From Membranipora membranacea (taxonomy: Eukaryota > Bryozoa > Gymnolaemata > Cheilostomatida > Membraniporidae): a DNA stretch of 64,000 nucleotides. The stretch covers positions 21,762,001 to 21,826,000 of the forward strand of contig OU612065.1 of NCBI GenBank assembly GCA_914767715.1, read 5' to 3'. Below the pieces are notes generated by a model. The model had not been told where the DNA came from, made no database searches, and saw nothing but the letters and a program-made list of their open reading frames with translations. Shown here piece by piece: positions 35,486-49,772 of the stretch. Position numbers and translations under genes: made by a program. Numbering within the stretch: position 1 is the first letter of the stretch; the number at the start of each line of letters is the position of its first letter.

Positions 35486-36982
35486 CATTCCTTTTACTTT
35501 GATGCTCACTTTGCTGCTAACTTAAGCGTTATTTATATTTATGGGCAAAGGTGTATTTCTGAGGTTATTAATGGGAGAAAAAAGGTATGTAAACTCGTAC
35601 TATTTCTATAGCTGAGGTTTAGCGTGAGAATACTAAATAATTGTTTTTAGTGAGTTAACTACTGATTGTAGGGTTTAATGCTAGGTTTGCATAATGTTAA
35701 AACTTGTGTTTAAATATTTGTCTCCCTATAGTTTGCTTTAACAAGTCTATGTTTTGTCCAAACTTCATCATAGAAAACTCTGTGTAATTTCACTTTCTCT
35801 CCGTGATTGTGTTTAAAAAAACCCAGTGAGGCTTGAATTGAATAATATGGTGTCTCATTAGACACAGATCAATCAAAAAAACAAACATACCAATGAATTT
35901 ATGTCCATGATATGGTGACTGGTAGAACCTATGCAACAGATTACAACATTCAGGTGACAGTCAACACATATACTAGCCAAATAATGATAAGTAATTACAT
36001 AAAGATGTCATGACTTGTGGTGACCTTACGGATCCTCAGTTAATTCTCCTGTAGAGATGACCTGTCGATGAATTTCTTATAATCATCAGTCATCATAATC
36101 ATCAGTCATCATTTGGAATGAGATGACTTTGGTTGCCAATAAAAGTATATATCATAACCTGCTGCTTCTCTTCCGCACAAGCTCAACTGCTCTAATCAAA
36201 GAAATCATATTTAAAGCAACCCGACAATTTTTATTATAATTTCACCCAGTAGTTGTTTAGTTTGCCAGTTATGTTATTCAACAGCTAATATTTTGTTAAC
36301 TCAAGCTTCAAAACTTTATAGTATGTTTTAACCATTACCCCATCGTTCTAACACAATTTATGTAGGCTCAGAGTTACTTGCACTCAGTCAAGAGGACTGC
36401 ATTTTAATAGCATCAGTTCTGCAATATATTCTTGGATAAGGCATATTGAGCAATTTGTTTCAGAGTTTTGTTTCAGACTACAGCTGAGGTTTTGGCAATG
36501 AGTCGGTCGACCGGTTTATTCCAACTAACTTCAGATGAAACGCACGATAATTATGTGACAGGTGGAAGTTTTTGAGGATACACAGTAGAGATTTTGGATA
36601 CCGATTGTGTAATAGAACATTGATCATTTTCACATACAAGCACACAGCCGAAAAGTGGGACATTACCATTAAACCTTGTTTAAGACGCATTAAAACAAAG
36701 AGTAACAATTTTTGTTTGACAGAAACTTATAGCAACACAGGGTACTAGATTAAGCTCCAACAGATCAGTAAACCTGATCTTACTGTTGCCCGATTCTGGG
36801 CACGACAATATGCTGTTTGGAATATATACTAAAAGGCTGATAGACGGAATAATAGTAAAACCACAGACAAGATACTTGGCTTGCAAGAAACTGAAAAGGT
36901 GTACATTGCTATCGCTAACCATAATAAGATTCTCATCGAGCTAAAACAACATGCTTATACAAAGCGACAAAGAAAACCTTAA

Positions 36983-37902
36983 TACTACGATGTATACCTC
37001 AGCATTCAAGGAGGGGACAACTCAAAACTTATCACAATCGTCTCTATTTTCCATTACCATTGCAAGTACTTGTTTTCATGTTGCATGTTAAGAGGTGGCA
37101 CCTGAAACCAATAGAATTTCTGTATTTGGTTTACTCTATAACTGATGTGCCACCCTACGCATTATCTGTCATGTAGTTTTTTATTCTATTTTGAACAATT
37201 GAAAAGTCTTGTGTGAAGGAATAGCATTTATTACACTGACTTGACTTGACTTAACATTTTCCCGATTCTAAAAGTTAACAGAATGCTCAGTAAGACACCC
37301 TTGAATGTACAAGTTGCAGTGAAAAAGTTTCCATTGAGTATACGAATCTAACTCCACTAAGAGTAGCCATTATCATTTGTCATACTCGATAAGCGCAGCT
37401 TTACACTTGTTATACGATTTGTAAACAGCATGTCTTTACTGATAAACTCAAAAGCGATGAGGGTCAGTGAAGATGAGGTTTTAAATTTATTGAAGCAAGC
37501 AAGTCAAAAGAAGCTCAAAGCATAACATAGAATTTGGAAAATCACAACCTAATAATGAACCTATAATGAATACAGTATAATGAAGGATTAGGTTGATTTA
37601 ATTAAGGCAGAGTGAAGCAGACACCATAAGACAAAACTGAGCTGGATAAATTCATAGCAGGCTGAATATTTAACAACCAAATAAATAATTAATAAATAAG
37701 AAAACCATCACACCTATTTGATACATCATCACAAAATGATTGATAGAACTTATTTTTACCCTGAGTTGTCCTTACTATCATTGTGAGCAGACAACACTTG
37801 GTGTTGATTACCCACTTATTACCATGCATTATGTTTGATAACGATAGCATTAAATGACAGAAGACTAGTCAAATTGTGTTTTGATCTAGCCTCTTAGTCT
37901 CC
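36983..37902. other. Unit-2 copy of gelsolin 3' UTR region and receptor 3' UTR
   Basis: Homologous to 15533-16453, but here without a gelsolin gene upstream, so the gelsolin 3' UTR portion is an orphan copy. A candidate receptor AATAAA (minus strand) lies at 37486-37491. No coding sequence was seen. Confidence 0.65.
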
Positions 37903-40900
37903 TTAGGATTCCAAAGGAGTATATCTGCCTCGATCGGTTTCACTGAGGGCCTGCTGTAGGTATTTCTCAAGTCTGGAGATAGATACACGCTGGGTCGGCT
38001 TGGCACACCAGCTACTTTCCATCAAAAGCCTGAGTTTAGTCTGTACTTCAGCAGGAACTAGCGGGTCAAACTGTTACAAACAAGACAAAATTAAAGCTGG
38101 AGGACATAATTTGTTAGAACAGGAAAGATAACAGTGTTTATTTTGTGAAGACGCCGTATAGAAATGCAAGAGTCGCCAATTCGTTCCGTTATTTTGAGAT
38201 GGACAGTCTCTCAGGCGGGTCTTTTAATTAGAATGAGGGATGCTTTACTGAACACCATCACAGTGAGTGACCAATAGTGTGTGACCAATCAGATTGCTAT
38301 TTTGTTTTTGATTTAAAAACCTCCTTGAATCTGTTGTATGACCACTATTTTCAAACTTTATGACATAACAAAGATGACTTACCTGAATAGGTGGTCGGTA
38401 TTTCTGAACTGATATTAGTTCCTCCATGGCCTCAAAATCTGGGTTATCTCCCACTTTGTCGTGATAGGGCAACACATAGCTACTGACTGAAAAACAAAAA
38501 GTATGTTTATACAATATCAGTTATTTATATCAATGCATGATCCTTTATCAATAAGAATTATTCACAACCTTGTATAGGAGCAATTGTGGCCGGATACCCT
38601 TTCTGACTTTGCCAGGGAAGGAAGAAGGGACCTCCAGTATGAAAGACCCACGCCTTAGCCATAGAGCAAGGGTTAATCCCAAGTATAATTACATGGGATA
38701 TAAAAAAAGCAAGACCATAGAAAATTAACGTAGTAGTATTTTAGGTCCTTGAGGAGCAGTAAATTAGGTTATAACTACAATTGAGTTTGGTAAAAATGTC
38801 ACATTTCAACATGAGCTTATCATTAAATCAGAGGAGGTATTGTAAATCAGGCAGATGGAACTATCATACGGAGCTGTGCTATCTACTCATTCTGATATCC
38901 TAATAATTTTCATAGCCTGCCAAATTTTTTCAAGTGCATCAATATCATATAAGTTGATCTACAATAACTAGTGAGCACAAAACTATGGAGGTTGATTTTA
39001 AACTCTTTTGATAAACTGTCAGTGTTTGAATTATTTTAGTTTTAATTTTATGGTAAAATAATTAAGAATTTAGTGAAATATAATTTGTGTATAGATTTGA
39101 AATTTTTTATTGAAATTTGCAATAGGTAAACATGTACAGCTCATTAATTTAAATAGTACATTGGTATCTCCGATAACAATTCAGTAAAAGCGTCAGTAGG
39201 TTGTCCAAACAAAGAATTGGTAACTGTAATGATGTTAGATGGCGCTGGCGTTAGGGGTCTGTAAACGGTGTTGTAGTTTGTGCAAGGGAAAGTTCTGTTG
39301 CTATTTTAGCAGATAACATAACTTAAATACTCAAGCCCTTGATCTGACATTTCTTAGCAATAGAATGCAATACTCTTATCTTGTCAAGCAGACCAAACCT
39401 ATCTGTGACAGAAATCAGTGTCCTGTAAGTATATTTTTCTACAGCTCTTTTTACAGTGCACACACATGTATAATTCTAGACAACACAAATCTCATATTTC
39501 TTATGTTATTGAATTGTCGTCCCTTGCATTCATTCTTTCATGTGTATGGTACAACTTGTAAATGTGTAAACATGTCCTCGTGATAAATTATTGTTTACAG
39601 TTGATGTACACAGGACTAGTCACCTATGCTCATAATTATCATATTGGATCACTATTATATCCGCTCATAATGTGTGAGTTTTTCTCTGTGTACTAATTAG
39701 AATTGTGTACATTTTTCCTTTGGTTAATGTCGTAACAGTTCATTCAATTGAGGAATTAATTATAACAAGAGAGTTTTTTATTGTTTGATGCTTGTCAGCA
39801 TCACACTGGCTATTTCTCGTAGCATACTCATTCGCTCATTCGTTTTTCTCTCTCACAAATATTAATAATTCATTTTACCTTTCCACAGGTTTACCAGTAA
39901 ATAAGTAATACAATACACTGCGTCATAAGCACGGAATTCGAAATAGCCATCCCAATACAGTAACTTTGATCTAAAATTATCTGGTCAATCTATGTCTGGA
40001 TCAGTATTTTTCTCCAAGTAATGACAGACATCACTTTCATATCACATACACATGATTTTCCCCCAGGGTAATAGTATAATAATTTGAGAGCAATGAGCAA
40101 CAATACGCCTAAAAATAGTAGCAAATTCCCCGATAAAGTCTTTGAATGATTCCTACTCAGTTCGAAGAGAAATTCCACAGGTTTATTGTGTCCTTTACCA
40201 TCATGAGTGTGGTATGAAATTATGGTTAAGTTGCTAGTGAAGAGAAACAATGCTTATCAATCTGATACTGACGTCATTGAAGCAAAACAGACCTAACTAG
40301 GCATGCTGGCGCAAGTTAAAAGCAGCTAAAATAGCTTACCTTGACTACAGTTGACAAGAACCTCCCATATAGCCAAACTGAAAGAGTAAACATCAGTACT
40401 TATGAATGACTCAAACTGTTTCTTGTTGATCGAGGAATCAGCTATCTCCGGAGCTATGTAGCGTTTCGTCCCTACCTGGAATTAAAAAAAAAGATAAAGA
40501 TGTTACTGTCGAAGTGAAATAGTTTTTGCCGTGTCATAATCAGTTTTTTTTTGCAACAATTCCGGTTGCTGAGAGCTATGAGATAGACCTTTGCAGAGAT
40601 AACAATTCAATATAGCAATGGCAAATTTGTCTACTCAAAATCATAGGATGAAAAGCTGTAAAGATTCCTCCCCGATATGCAAAAAGATAGAATCTTCCTA
40701 CTTTCATCTTTTGTTTAATAAATTACCGTCAAGCTCTTTCGTGGTCAATTGTATCACTGCACCTCACATGCATAGTTTACCAGGCATTCTCGACAGCATT
40801 GTAGATCAAAGCCAAACATACAGTGAAATTTGTCACTTTGCCATTATTGCATAATCATCTAGGATGGGGGTTTTATGTAATGTTTGCCCACACGTGTAGG

Positions 40901-43900
40901 TGTTATTTTGCAATTGATAATTCTCCTTTGTGGCGCATGCATATATTCAGATACACATATTGTTTCATATGTAAAAAGAGGCTTTGATATCAACTGCTAT
41001 TTCGATCAAATTATTCTTCTCCTAAAAAATTATTCTTCAAGGCTAAATATTCAGTGTGTATGTACTTTTTGTGGAAGGCATTAGCACGGATGCCATTCCT
41101 CCCCCACAACAAACATCAAACTGATGCAGGAATTGCAATCATTTACAGCTCAGCTCAGCTCAGCTAAGCTCAGCTCAGCAATTAAGTCTGGAACTGTAGG
41201 TTAAATTGCATGTTAATTGCTAAATATGTAGCACATGCTTCCATTGCACGAGGCTATGACTTTCTTGTAAGTTTGGGATGAAAGTTGTACTAAGTCAAAA
41301 ATTGCCTGAGCGGTCAGGCCGTCTTATGTCCAAAAGGATTGCATGTCCTCTTATTAATAGAGACACACATGTGCCGTTGATTGGTACTCTAGAAACAAAG
41401 GCATGAAGCGCCGCCGGATTCTTTTTTATATAACCTACAGCAATACAAAGAAAGTAAGAAGTTATTTCTGTTGAAATCACCTTGGTGTCCAACTCCTCAA
41501 GCTCTTTCGAGCCAGGCTTAGGGCGACTGATGGCCAGACCAAGATCTGCTATGCAGCATGTTCCGTCATTCTTCACCAAAATATTTTTGGTCTGAAATTA
41601 AAACCATTGTAGAATTTCAACAAGGAAAACATGATACCTTCTATCCACTGAGACATCGATGGATCTTCAATTAACCTTACAAATCTAGGATGTTCAGTGC
41701 TTTATTGACCTCATCATTTACTAATTGTAGGGTTATAAAAACCCAAGATATTATGAAAAGTGCAGTTTGATTGGACAAGGAAACAGGATGATGTGTTAGG
41801 AAGGTCAGGGCAATAAGCTCTAAATGGTAATAAATTTCCTAAACCAAATGATAATGATGAGCACAGGACATGCCGCATGGAATTGTATTCATATTGGCAT
41901 GGCAACATAAAGAGTTCCGGCCCATTTAAACCACATCAGCATAGATTAAATTGTGGAATATATTTAGTCACCTTGACATCTCGGTGCGCTATGGCTGGTT
42001 TATGGCGACTAGCTCGAACGTCTTGATGTAGGTAGTTTAAACCGGAGCAGGCAGAGATGAGCATGCGTATCACGTGTTCAATCTTCAGGGGTCGGTTGGT
42101 TTGCAAATAATCATAAAGTGAACCTAAAATGTTTTATAATTATAACGTGACATCAGTATTTTTTTGACACGTGAGGGGTAAAAGGTGAGTCCGATAGCTT
42201 GTAAAACTCTGGGGGAACCTGTCTGTCTTATTTTTGGTTATACAAGCGTATTCTAACAGCAAACTTAAAATAATGAACAAGATAAGTAAATAAGGATATT
42301 TGTGCTCAACAAGAGCTACATACCGAACTTGAAAACTGATCATAAAAATAAAATACCGAAATGCCACTCTTGTCAGGAAGCCAAAAAAAGTCCTATTTTT
42401 GGCAACCCATTTTCCAGAAAATGTACCGATTTTATCATTCAGGTAATGAAATTTTTTCGACTGATAAAATGAAAATTTTACAAAGACTATCCTTTAGCTT
42501 ACCTTGTGGATGGTAGTCTGTTATGATCCAGAATTGGGTCACAGACTGGTCAAAGGTTATGTCACAATCTCTAAATCCAAGCACATTCTCATGTCGCAAT
42601 GAAATGTCACAATACAGCTTTCGTTCTCGTTCGAAATTTGTCTCATCCTTGGAGAGGAATACTTTCACCGCCACATGGGAATTCTGATAGGCTGCTTTAT
42701 AAACTCTTCCGTAGCTTCCTTGGCCTATAAGAAAGGACTTTATAGAATTCGAGAAATAGTTTTCCAATATATGTATTGTATATTAGGAGCTGGGAGTATG
42801 AGAAATAACAATCTGAGTTTATTCTCAGTTTTTATGACCTCATTGTATTACAATTTGTGAACTAAGTCAGTGTCTTGTAATAAAAACAGACTGGGTAATG
42901 ATGTTGTTCTGTTGTCCAATAAAACACTATGCTGTACAGAATGAGTACTCCTTGCTGAAACAAAATTATAGCTGACCCAGTGCTTAATCCAGAGAGCAAG
43001 TTCTCCAAAATGACTCAAGAAGTAAAATCCCTCTTATCAGATCTGACTGATCTGAAGAAAAAACTAACTTATTCGGCCCGCCCATTATTTCGATCACACC
43101 CATATTTTTTGGGAAGTTTAAGTTTGATTGCGAGAGGTGACTGCGCGCTTTTGAAATGGGGCAACAAACTAGATGTCAAAATGTCATGCGTAGCCTGATT
43201 CAAAATTTAATGCTGACTCATTGCCCGTCGGTTTTTGAGAGAGGACTATAATTGTTACATTAATAGTCAGTTTTTTCATTATATGTGGTATTTATGCTTT
43301 TGATGCAAGCATCTTTATTTTGCTATTTATAAAAATCATTTTCATTTTGATTTATTTTATTGCGATTGACATTTAAAATCAACTAATTTGCATTGCACCT
43401 CCAAATAGTATTCGTGATTTTAAAAAGTATCCATAGAAATGCTTATTGTAGCAAACATAGGGGTTCGTTGAAACTGTGAGTTTGCTTACCTTGACAAAAT
43501 TGCTAATTATGTAAATTTCACATCAATAGGTTAAAGAGACTGAGTAAGGTAATCCAACTCATCATTATTTGGTAATGTATGCCCATGACACAGTCAAGTC
43601 ATACCCTGTCCAAGTTTATGACAAAGTATGATAATTAATACATCAAAATATTTGCCAATTTATGAAGGTGACACCATGCGAATGCCCAGTTTTCAGTTGT
43701 CAGGCCCAAATCGACAACATGACATGACATATTTTTTTGACATTCGATCCCAATTTGTTTTCCACGAAATGCTTAATTCTTTGATTACCCGTGATCATAT
43801 ATTGAATAATCAGAGCAAAAATGTAATATACATATATTTCTGAAATTATTAAAAATCGATGGTTGAAAGCAGTTTCAATTGTTCAACAACCTGCTGTCGA

Positions 43901-46900
43901 CAAAGAATCCACCCCATCCCAACACGGGATAAATGTGCTGTAAATTTGTATATAATGTACATATGATAATGTAGATATTATTATTATATTATAAACATCT
44001 TACCAATAATATCCAAGAGTTCCACTAGGCTTGCTATTGTCCTTTCTCTAAGCACTGGCATCCCACGCCCTGATCCACTGTTCAGTCCGAGTACCTGCCA
44101 AACACCATAGTAAATAATGAGTTGTAAATAACATCCACACTGGCTTCAAGGTGGCGGGGGGGGGGGGAAAGCTGATATTAGCTTAGTTTGCACAGTTTGC
44201 ACAGTTTGCAAAGTCATCTCAGTTTATGACAGAACAAATATTTCACCTACACGAAAGTCTTTATTTTGAATTAATGATAATTCTGAGGGATTTATGACAT
44301 TCAGTAGATAAAATTTATACCATTAAAAACGCTTGTTCAGAGCCTGTCAACTTGATTTTTTAACAAATGATTTTCGGCTTACATGACTTGTGATAGCACA
44401 TTTTTGAACTAAGAAAGTATAGCTGCAATTTGCATGTACGCATTAAAAACAGTTTAAAGGACTTTTTTGCTGTACTAAGGCCAGGATATTTAGCAACATC
44501 TTGTCAACTTTTATGCAGTTCCAATTATCATGACTGACAGTTCAAACAGATGACAATTAATCAGCTTCATACTGCATAGCTGTAAACTATACATAGCGTA
44601 TAATAATAATATGCTATGTATAGATTACAGCTATGCGGTATTTATATTATTATAAATCATGCGCAGACCCCAAAGTAATGGACTTACGTTGAAGAGATGA
44701 AAAGTGCTGGGCACTTTTTTTAAAATGTCTATTTTTATCGGTTCAGAAAGTCATGACTGAAGATTAAAACAAATGAACAAATAACTATCCGCATACAAAG
44801 AAGGCATCATATAAAAATAGCATATATGAATCAAGCCACCACCAAAAATAAAAAAAAGGATGCGTAAATTGAAGAAATTAGTAAAAGAGGTGAAAAAGGC
44901 TGAGCCGTGTCATCTATGACGGGGTTCAGATAGTCGTGACTGACGATTCAAACAGATGAACAAATATTCAACGTCATAGTTTGTAGCCGAAATCCATTCA
45001 TATTGGCATTTTTGAGTAATGCGCAAACGCCAATTATTGAGTATGCGTAATTGGTGACGTAAGAAAGTGAGATTGATAAGACAAGGCCTTAAAAATAATT
45101 AACTATATTGGAAGAAAGGAGAGTGACAGGATTACTTTTATGTCATTATTTTGTTTCCATGAGTGATAAAACCATCTTGGGTAGGAGTCTTTGGTGAAAT
45201 GATGCTAGTTAAGCAGATAAAAACCAAAGGATAGGATATAAATCTGAGGTAAAATAAATTTTATATCAATGAGATTGTCTTTAAATGTTTCATTCAAATA
45301 ATGCATTTGAATACTCAAAACCCACAGAGAAATTTTAGCGCAGCCCTGAGGGCTTCATGGTATTTTTTACTGAGGCAGAGCCTTCCTGCCTCCCGTACAA
45401 CTATAGCCCTGCGGCAGCATTAATCACTGATAACTCATGTTTATTTCATTAGACACATTGGTTATGGCTTACCTGTCCGTGACTATTGGGTAGGAACTCC
45501 ATTTTTTCACCAGGTGAATAATTTGGATTACGGCGAGCTCTCTTACGATCAATTTTCACCACGATTCCGAGAAAGATAAAAGCAACTAACAACGGAATCG
45601 CAACTCCAAGGCTAATGTTGATTGAACGCTGACTGTCATCTACAAGATTGGTTGGAGGAAGAGTCCCAACAAGGATGTTTGGTTGGTGGTTTTCTACAGA
45701 TTGGGTAACGTGTGGGTGGTTGATGGGAGCAGGAGAGCCATTGGTGCTGGGAGTATACTCAACTGTAAAAGAAAGCATCACAACACATAGGTATTTGCAC
45801 AAATTAAACAGAATGCGCTCTAGACAGAAATGATTGAGAGCTTAGCTCAGCATTATTTTGAAAATATAGCGGTATTAAAACAGAGAAAGAAAATTAGTTA
45901 GCAGGTGAACATTATCTTGTAAGCCCAACTCCACCTAGTAAAACATATTTGTTATCCAAATAGCTACAACACATTTGATTGATTGTAAGACAGCAGCTAC
46001 TAGTCAAAAACAGGTTAATATCTTTCTTTGCTGCCAAGTGACAGTAGGTGGGAACCAGATTATGGGTCCCAACGCTTCAAAAAATTTCCCAACCAATCTA
46101 CTACGAAAGATAACCATGTCTAGCGTGGTTTAGTACAAGATACTATTTTGATGGGAGGTGAAAGATTGATAACAACAAAACCTGATCATTTTTAAGGCTG
46201 GCCAAGTAATAATTGTATCAGTAATTCAATATGAAGGCAAACTGTTCAGAAAATGGGAGAAAAATATTTAGGTTAAAATGACTCTAAGCCTATAAATGAA
46301 ACCTAAACTTTACAATCGATGTCCTAAATAATACCATGCAGAAGTAAAAAAGGGACGGTTTATTTACAGGGTTCATGCAAAGCAGCAAAAAATGTGACAG
46401 TTCTATTTTTAGTTTACAACCCATGTTGCTTTCCGTGAAGTCATTAAATCATAGAGTGCAGAAGAACACATAGAAGAAAGGACCCACCAACATAATTATT
46501 AGGTAGTATAAGGTTCCCTAAAAGTTTTTGACCTAAATTATGGACCCACATTCATTATTACGTTTAGTTCTCTTTATGATACATGAGGTACTAACCTATG
46601 CTGTCTGTCGATGCTGCCGCATCTTCGACTGGAAGAGTTGTAATAACTGGTGATAGAGGATCTTCATTACAGAGTGGTGTAGTACAGCAATTGGCATTGG
46701 GTATGCGGCATTGGAAGTTCCTACCCTCTGCCCTGTTCATACAGCTTTTCTCCGGGTATTCTTGCCCAGGGTTCACCACAGCTAAGCACTGTATATTGGA
46801 GGAAGTACATCAAAAGAATTAACAGTTTTTTGTGTAACCATAAAAAATTGATATGGCCGATGAAGGTACCATACCGGTACAGCGTGTTGATGCACACTTC

Positions 46901-47908
46901 AGAAAACTATGAAGGTCTTGCAAGTTTTGTCAAGTGCAAATTTGGGTGGCAATCATAATAAACATTGCAAATACGCTTATAAAGAGACAAATATCTGCTC
47001 TTTGGGCAAAAAAGAGATAAATGAATTTCATTCCGCCAACAAGACGTGCCTGGTCGCGTAGAAAAGAAAGAAGTACCTGTTACTCCACATCCTGATTGGC
47101 ACAAAAATGATTAAAGTTTTAAAGTATTGGAGAGGTTCAAATTTTGTTCACAAGGATGCAAATCCTGAAAACTTTGATATAAATGCACATTATTTGTATC
47201 ACAGCTCGTGGTTGTGATGTGGTAGAAATTAACCCATAAGAGATGACAACACAAATTTGTCAATTAAAGATTTTTTTGTATGTAGGTGGTACAAACCTAA
47301 ATGGCCTGAAGAAATTGTTGTATTAGCCACTTGTATATTATACTGGTATAGAAAATCAATAGTGAAATATGTGTCAAGTTCAATGGTGGAATAGTTCAGA
47401 GTGTCACAAAATCATAATTAATTTCTCTCCAGTCATGAGACAACATTATTGTATTACATGATCAATTTGAAATTTAGTTGGCAGTATCATATCAACTGAT
47501 CTAAAGAAGGCTGATACCTGTATTCAATTTGTGCAATTACTTTCTCAGTGGGACAAGGGCCCCAGAAAGAATATTCTAATTTTGAGATTTTGCCAGGCTC
47601 ATGTTTTGACAGGATTTTAATGGTACGGACAGTGTGTCATGGATAGGAGCTTGGTGACCACATTGTCATTTGAAAAGAATAAATGATCATTATATACTGT
47701 CATGACTATGCCTAAAGTAAATAAGAATACACCTTTGAAGCCTGCAAAACCACAAGAAGAAAACTACTCATCCATTGTAAAATTGTCCAACCAATGAGGT
47801 GTTATTGTTTTATTCAATGCTCACCTTATAATCTGAGATACAAGTAGAATTTCCAGATCCGCAGGTATTGCAGTGGCATGTAAGGGGAATTGCATGCTCC
47901 ATTGTCAT
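37903..47908 (-). CDS. TGF-beta type I receptor (ALK-like) kinase, copy 2
   Basis: Exons are 47825-47908, 46596-46788, 45473-45762, 44004-44094, 42503-42724, 41972-42123, 41481-41591, 40340-40475, 38383-38486 and 37903-38070, all with intact GT-AG sites and the same phases as copy 1. This again gives 516 residues. Ectodomain, transmembrane and GS-type exons read the same as copy 1. Kinase differences from copy 1 are R334H, D371G, S408T, N463D and M514L. All catalytic motifs (GQGSYGRV, VAVK, HRD, DLG, APE) are intact, so the gene should encode an active receptor. As in copy 1, no signal peptide is visible at the 5' end. It is either a recent paralogue produced by unequal exchange or, less likely, a second haplotype misplaced by assembly. 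Confidence 0.92.
44569..44641. repeat. Near-perfect inverted repeat in receptor intron, copy 2
   Basis: Same 33-base arms and 7-base loop as at 23861-23933, with no difference seen. Confidence 0.8.
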
Positions 47909-49772
47909 GCTCAATACTCAATACTCAATACTGACGTACCAAGCTGATCACACGAGACGCTAAGCGTAACTGCAGCTTGTATAAACCATGGTCATTCTTT
48001 TAAACCTTATCACTGTTGCTGTAACAGCAGTGATGAAATCAGACCACTGCCAATGACAGCTTGGGGTAAACATGAGCGGTTTAGATACCTGCTGTGGGGA
48101 GTCGGATACATATCACATAGTACACTGTACCAACCGCAGACCTGTCATAACAAACTCTTCTACACACAGAGAGAACTCAAGCCACCCGGCCAGGTGACAG
48201 CACTCATAAATCCATCCAATGAAGACGTAGGTACAAAACTATTACAAGGACGCACAAAAAAGTGAAGATGATTGTGCCAAAAGTCACACGCATGCGTCAG
48301 AAAACTTTCGATGCTAGGTAAGCGAGTCAGGTGAGTGAGACAGGTCGAACCTGATGAGCATACATGTTCCGGAAACCACAATCCTCCGGCATGAGAAATC
48401 GTGTCATTTTAGAAAATTCTATTTTAGAATGCATAAATCATATAGAAGAGCAACTTGGTCCGAATTTAAAATAAATCTAGAATTTTAATTGCAATCCAAG
48501 AGTTGCAGAATAATTTGATAGCTTAAACTTGCCAACTTTTGAAGATTTTCCAGCCAAACACTCAAATTGTTTTAAGATGTTCATTGCTTTTTGCAAGGGA
48601 CTTAACGCAATTGTAGATTTTTAAGTTTCTACGAACAACTAACTGTCTTGGTTTGACATTTCCCATCCGCATTATGCCATCTAAGTACTTCCCATTTGAG
48701 AAGTTTTCCAACAAGGATGCTTTCCTGATGTGCCACTCTCTCTCTTACAGTGCCGCTTCCAACAATTTCTCACCTGGCCTTTATCCCACCCGTTCTCTTT
48801 CCACAGAAACAAGATGCAACGAAAAATTTCAAAACCTTGCCCTGAACCCTTGCAGTTTATGTCAAATACATCAATTGACTACCTGGATCTATGGTTCAAT
48901 GTTGTTTCAACTGGCATGTCTTCATATATATTGGCTGGGAGGTGAGGGTCAATATTCTTATCTTGATGCTGAAAATCCCAATAAATCCCATCTTTTTATC
49001 AAATCACATAAATAAAAAAGAAATTCATCAACATTTTATGCTATAATTCACGTGAATTATTTCTATCATTAATGCATTATAATTATTATTCCAGAGTTTG
49101 CTGCAGTGACTGTTGAAAAAAGGTGGCAATGTCGATTACCCTTTTGGGCCTACATAGCTCCCATCATTGACAAAATATCTCTTCGACAAAACCCACATAA
49201 TGTAATGTAATATATTATGGAGGCGACCCTGATTCATAGGTCATCTCTGAAAAATTCATCCCATATCGCGAACTCATATACCAGCAATGGGCCATGTAAG
49301 GCCAATAACCCTAACACGTACGCTGTGTTTCATAGGGTGGCAATGGTGGATTGGAATGTGCTGTGGGATGAGAGAACACAACTCCGAGTAGTGAATAGAG
49401 GGCTATCTAATTAGCGCCATCGACCCATTCTTTTCTTGGGATGGTGAGATGGCGCAATCGGTTAGCGCGCTTGCTATTCACTGCCAGGCGATTAGTGCCG
49501 CAGGAGTTGTGGATTCGAGTCCCACTGGGGGAGCTTTCATTGTTGATTGTTCCAGCCCCCAGCACCCTCGGGTGTATACCTCTCCTGCAGCATGCACAAC
49601 TTGCAAAACAAGCTACAACAAAGAGTAGGCGTAAATACTTATATTTAAACCACAAAGAGGAAAGTAATTATACAAACGCACTGGTCAACGACAAACCATA
49701 TTTGACATTTCTTTTTTGACAAGTGCAAGAGTATTATTTCTGCCATTGTTGTGTAAATATAAAAATTCTTAC
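47909..49772. other. Spacer upstream of receptor copy 2
   Basis: Same content as 27201-29064: presumed promoter and missing first exon, one unidentified 120-codon open frame (48653-49015, +) and a SINE at about 49440-49704. Confidence 0.5.
49440..49704 (+). mobile_element. tRNA-derived SINE, unit 2
   Basis: Copy of the SINE at 28732-28996, with A box at about 49450-49468 and B box at about 49511-49523. It was duplicated with the unit, not inserted independently. Confidence 0.7.

Larger units (their letters stand above)
15533..36982. repeat. Tandem unit, copy 1 (about 21.4 kb)
   Basis: The homology starts at TACTACGATGTATACCTCAG, which recurs at 36983 and 57680. The unit holds a complete receptor gene, a SINE, a dynein intermediate-chain pseudogene and a transposon-rich tail. 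From about 22.9 kb to its end it is almost identical to copy 2 at an offset of 20,697-20,710. Before that, substitutions and indels are frequent. It is the longest unit because its kinase-side introns hold extra sequence. Confidence 0.95.
31605..36982. other. Transposon-rich tail of unit 1
   Basis: No intact gene was found. Besides the elements listed separately, two diverged ~100-bp direct repeats lie at about 33000-33230, sharing GTGGATAACC and TTTTGTGGTTTTA. A 16-bp direct repeat (AATCATCAGTCATCAT) occurs near 36078-36117. The last ~500 bases contain open frames on both strands that I could not identify. Confidence 0.55.
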
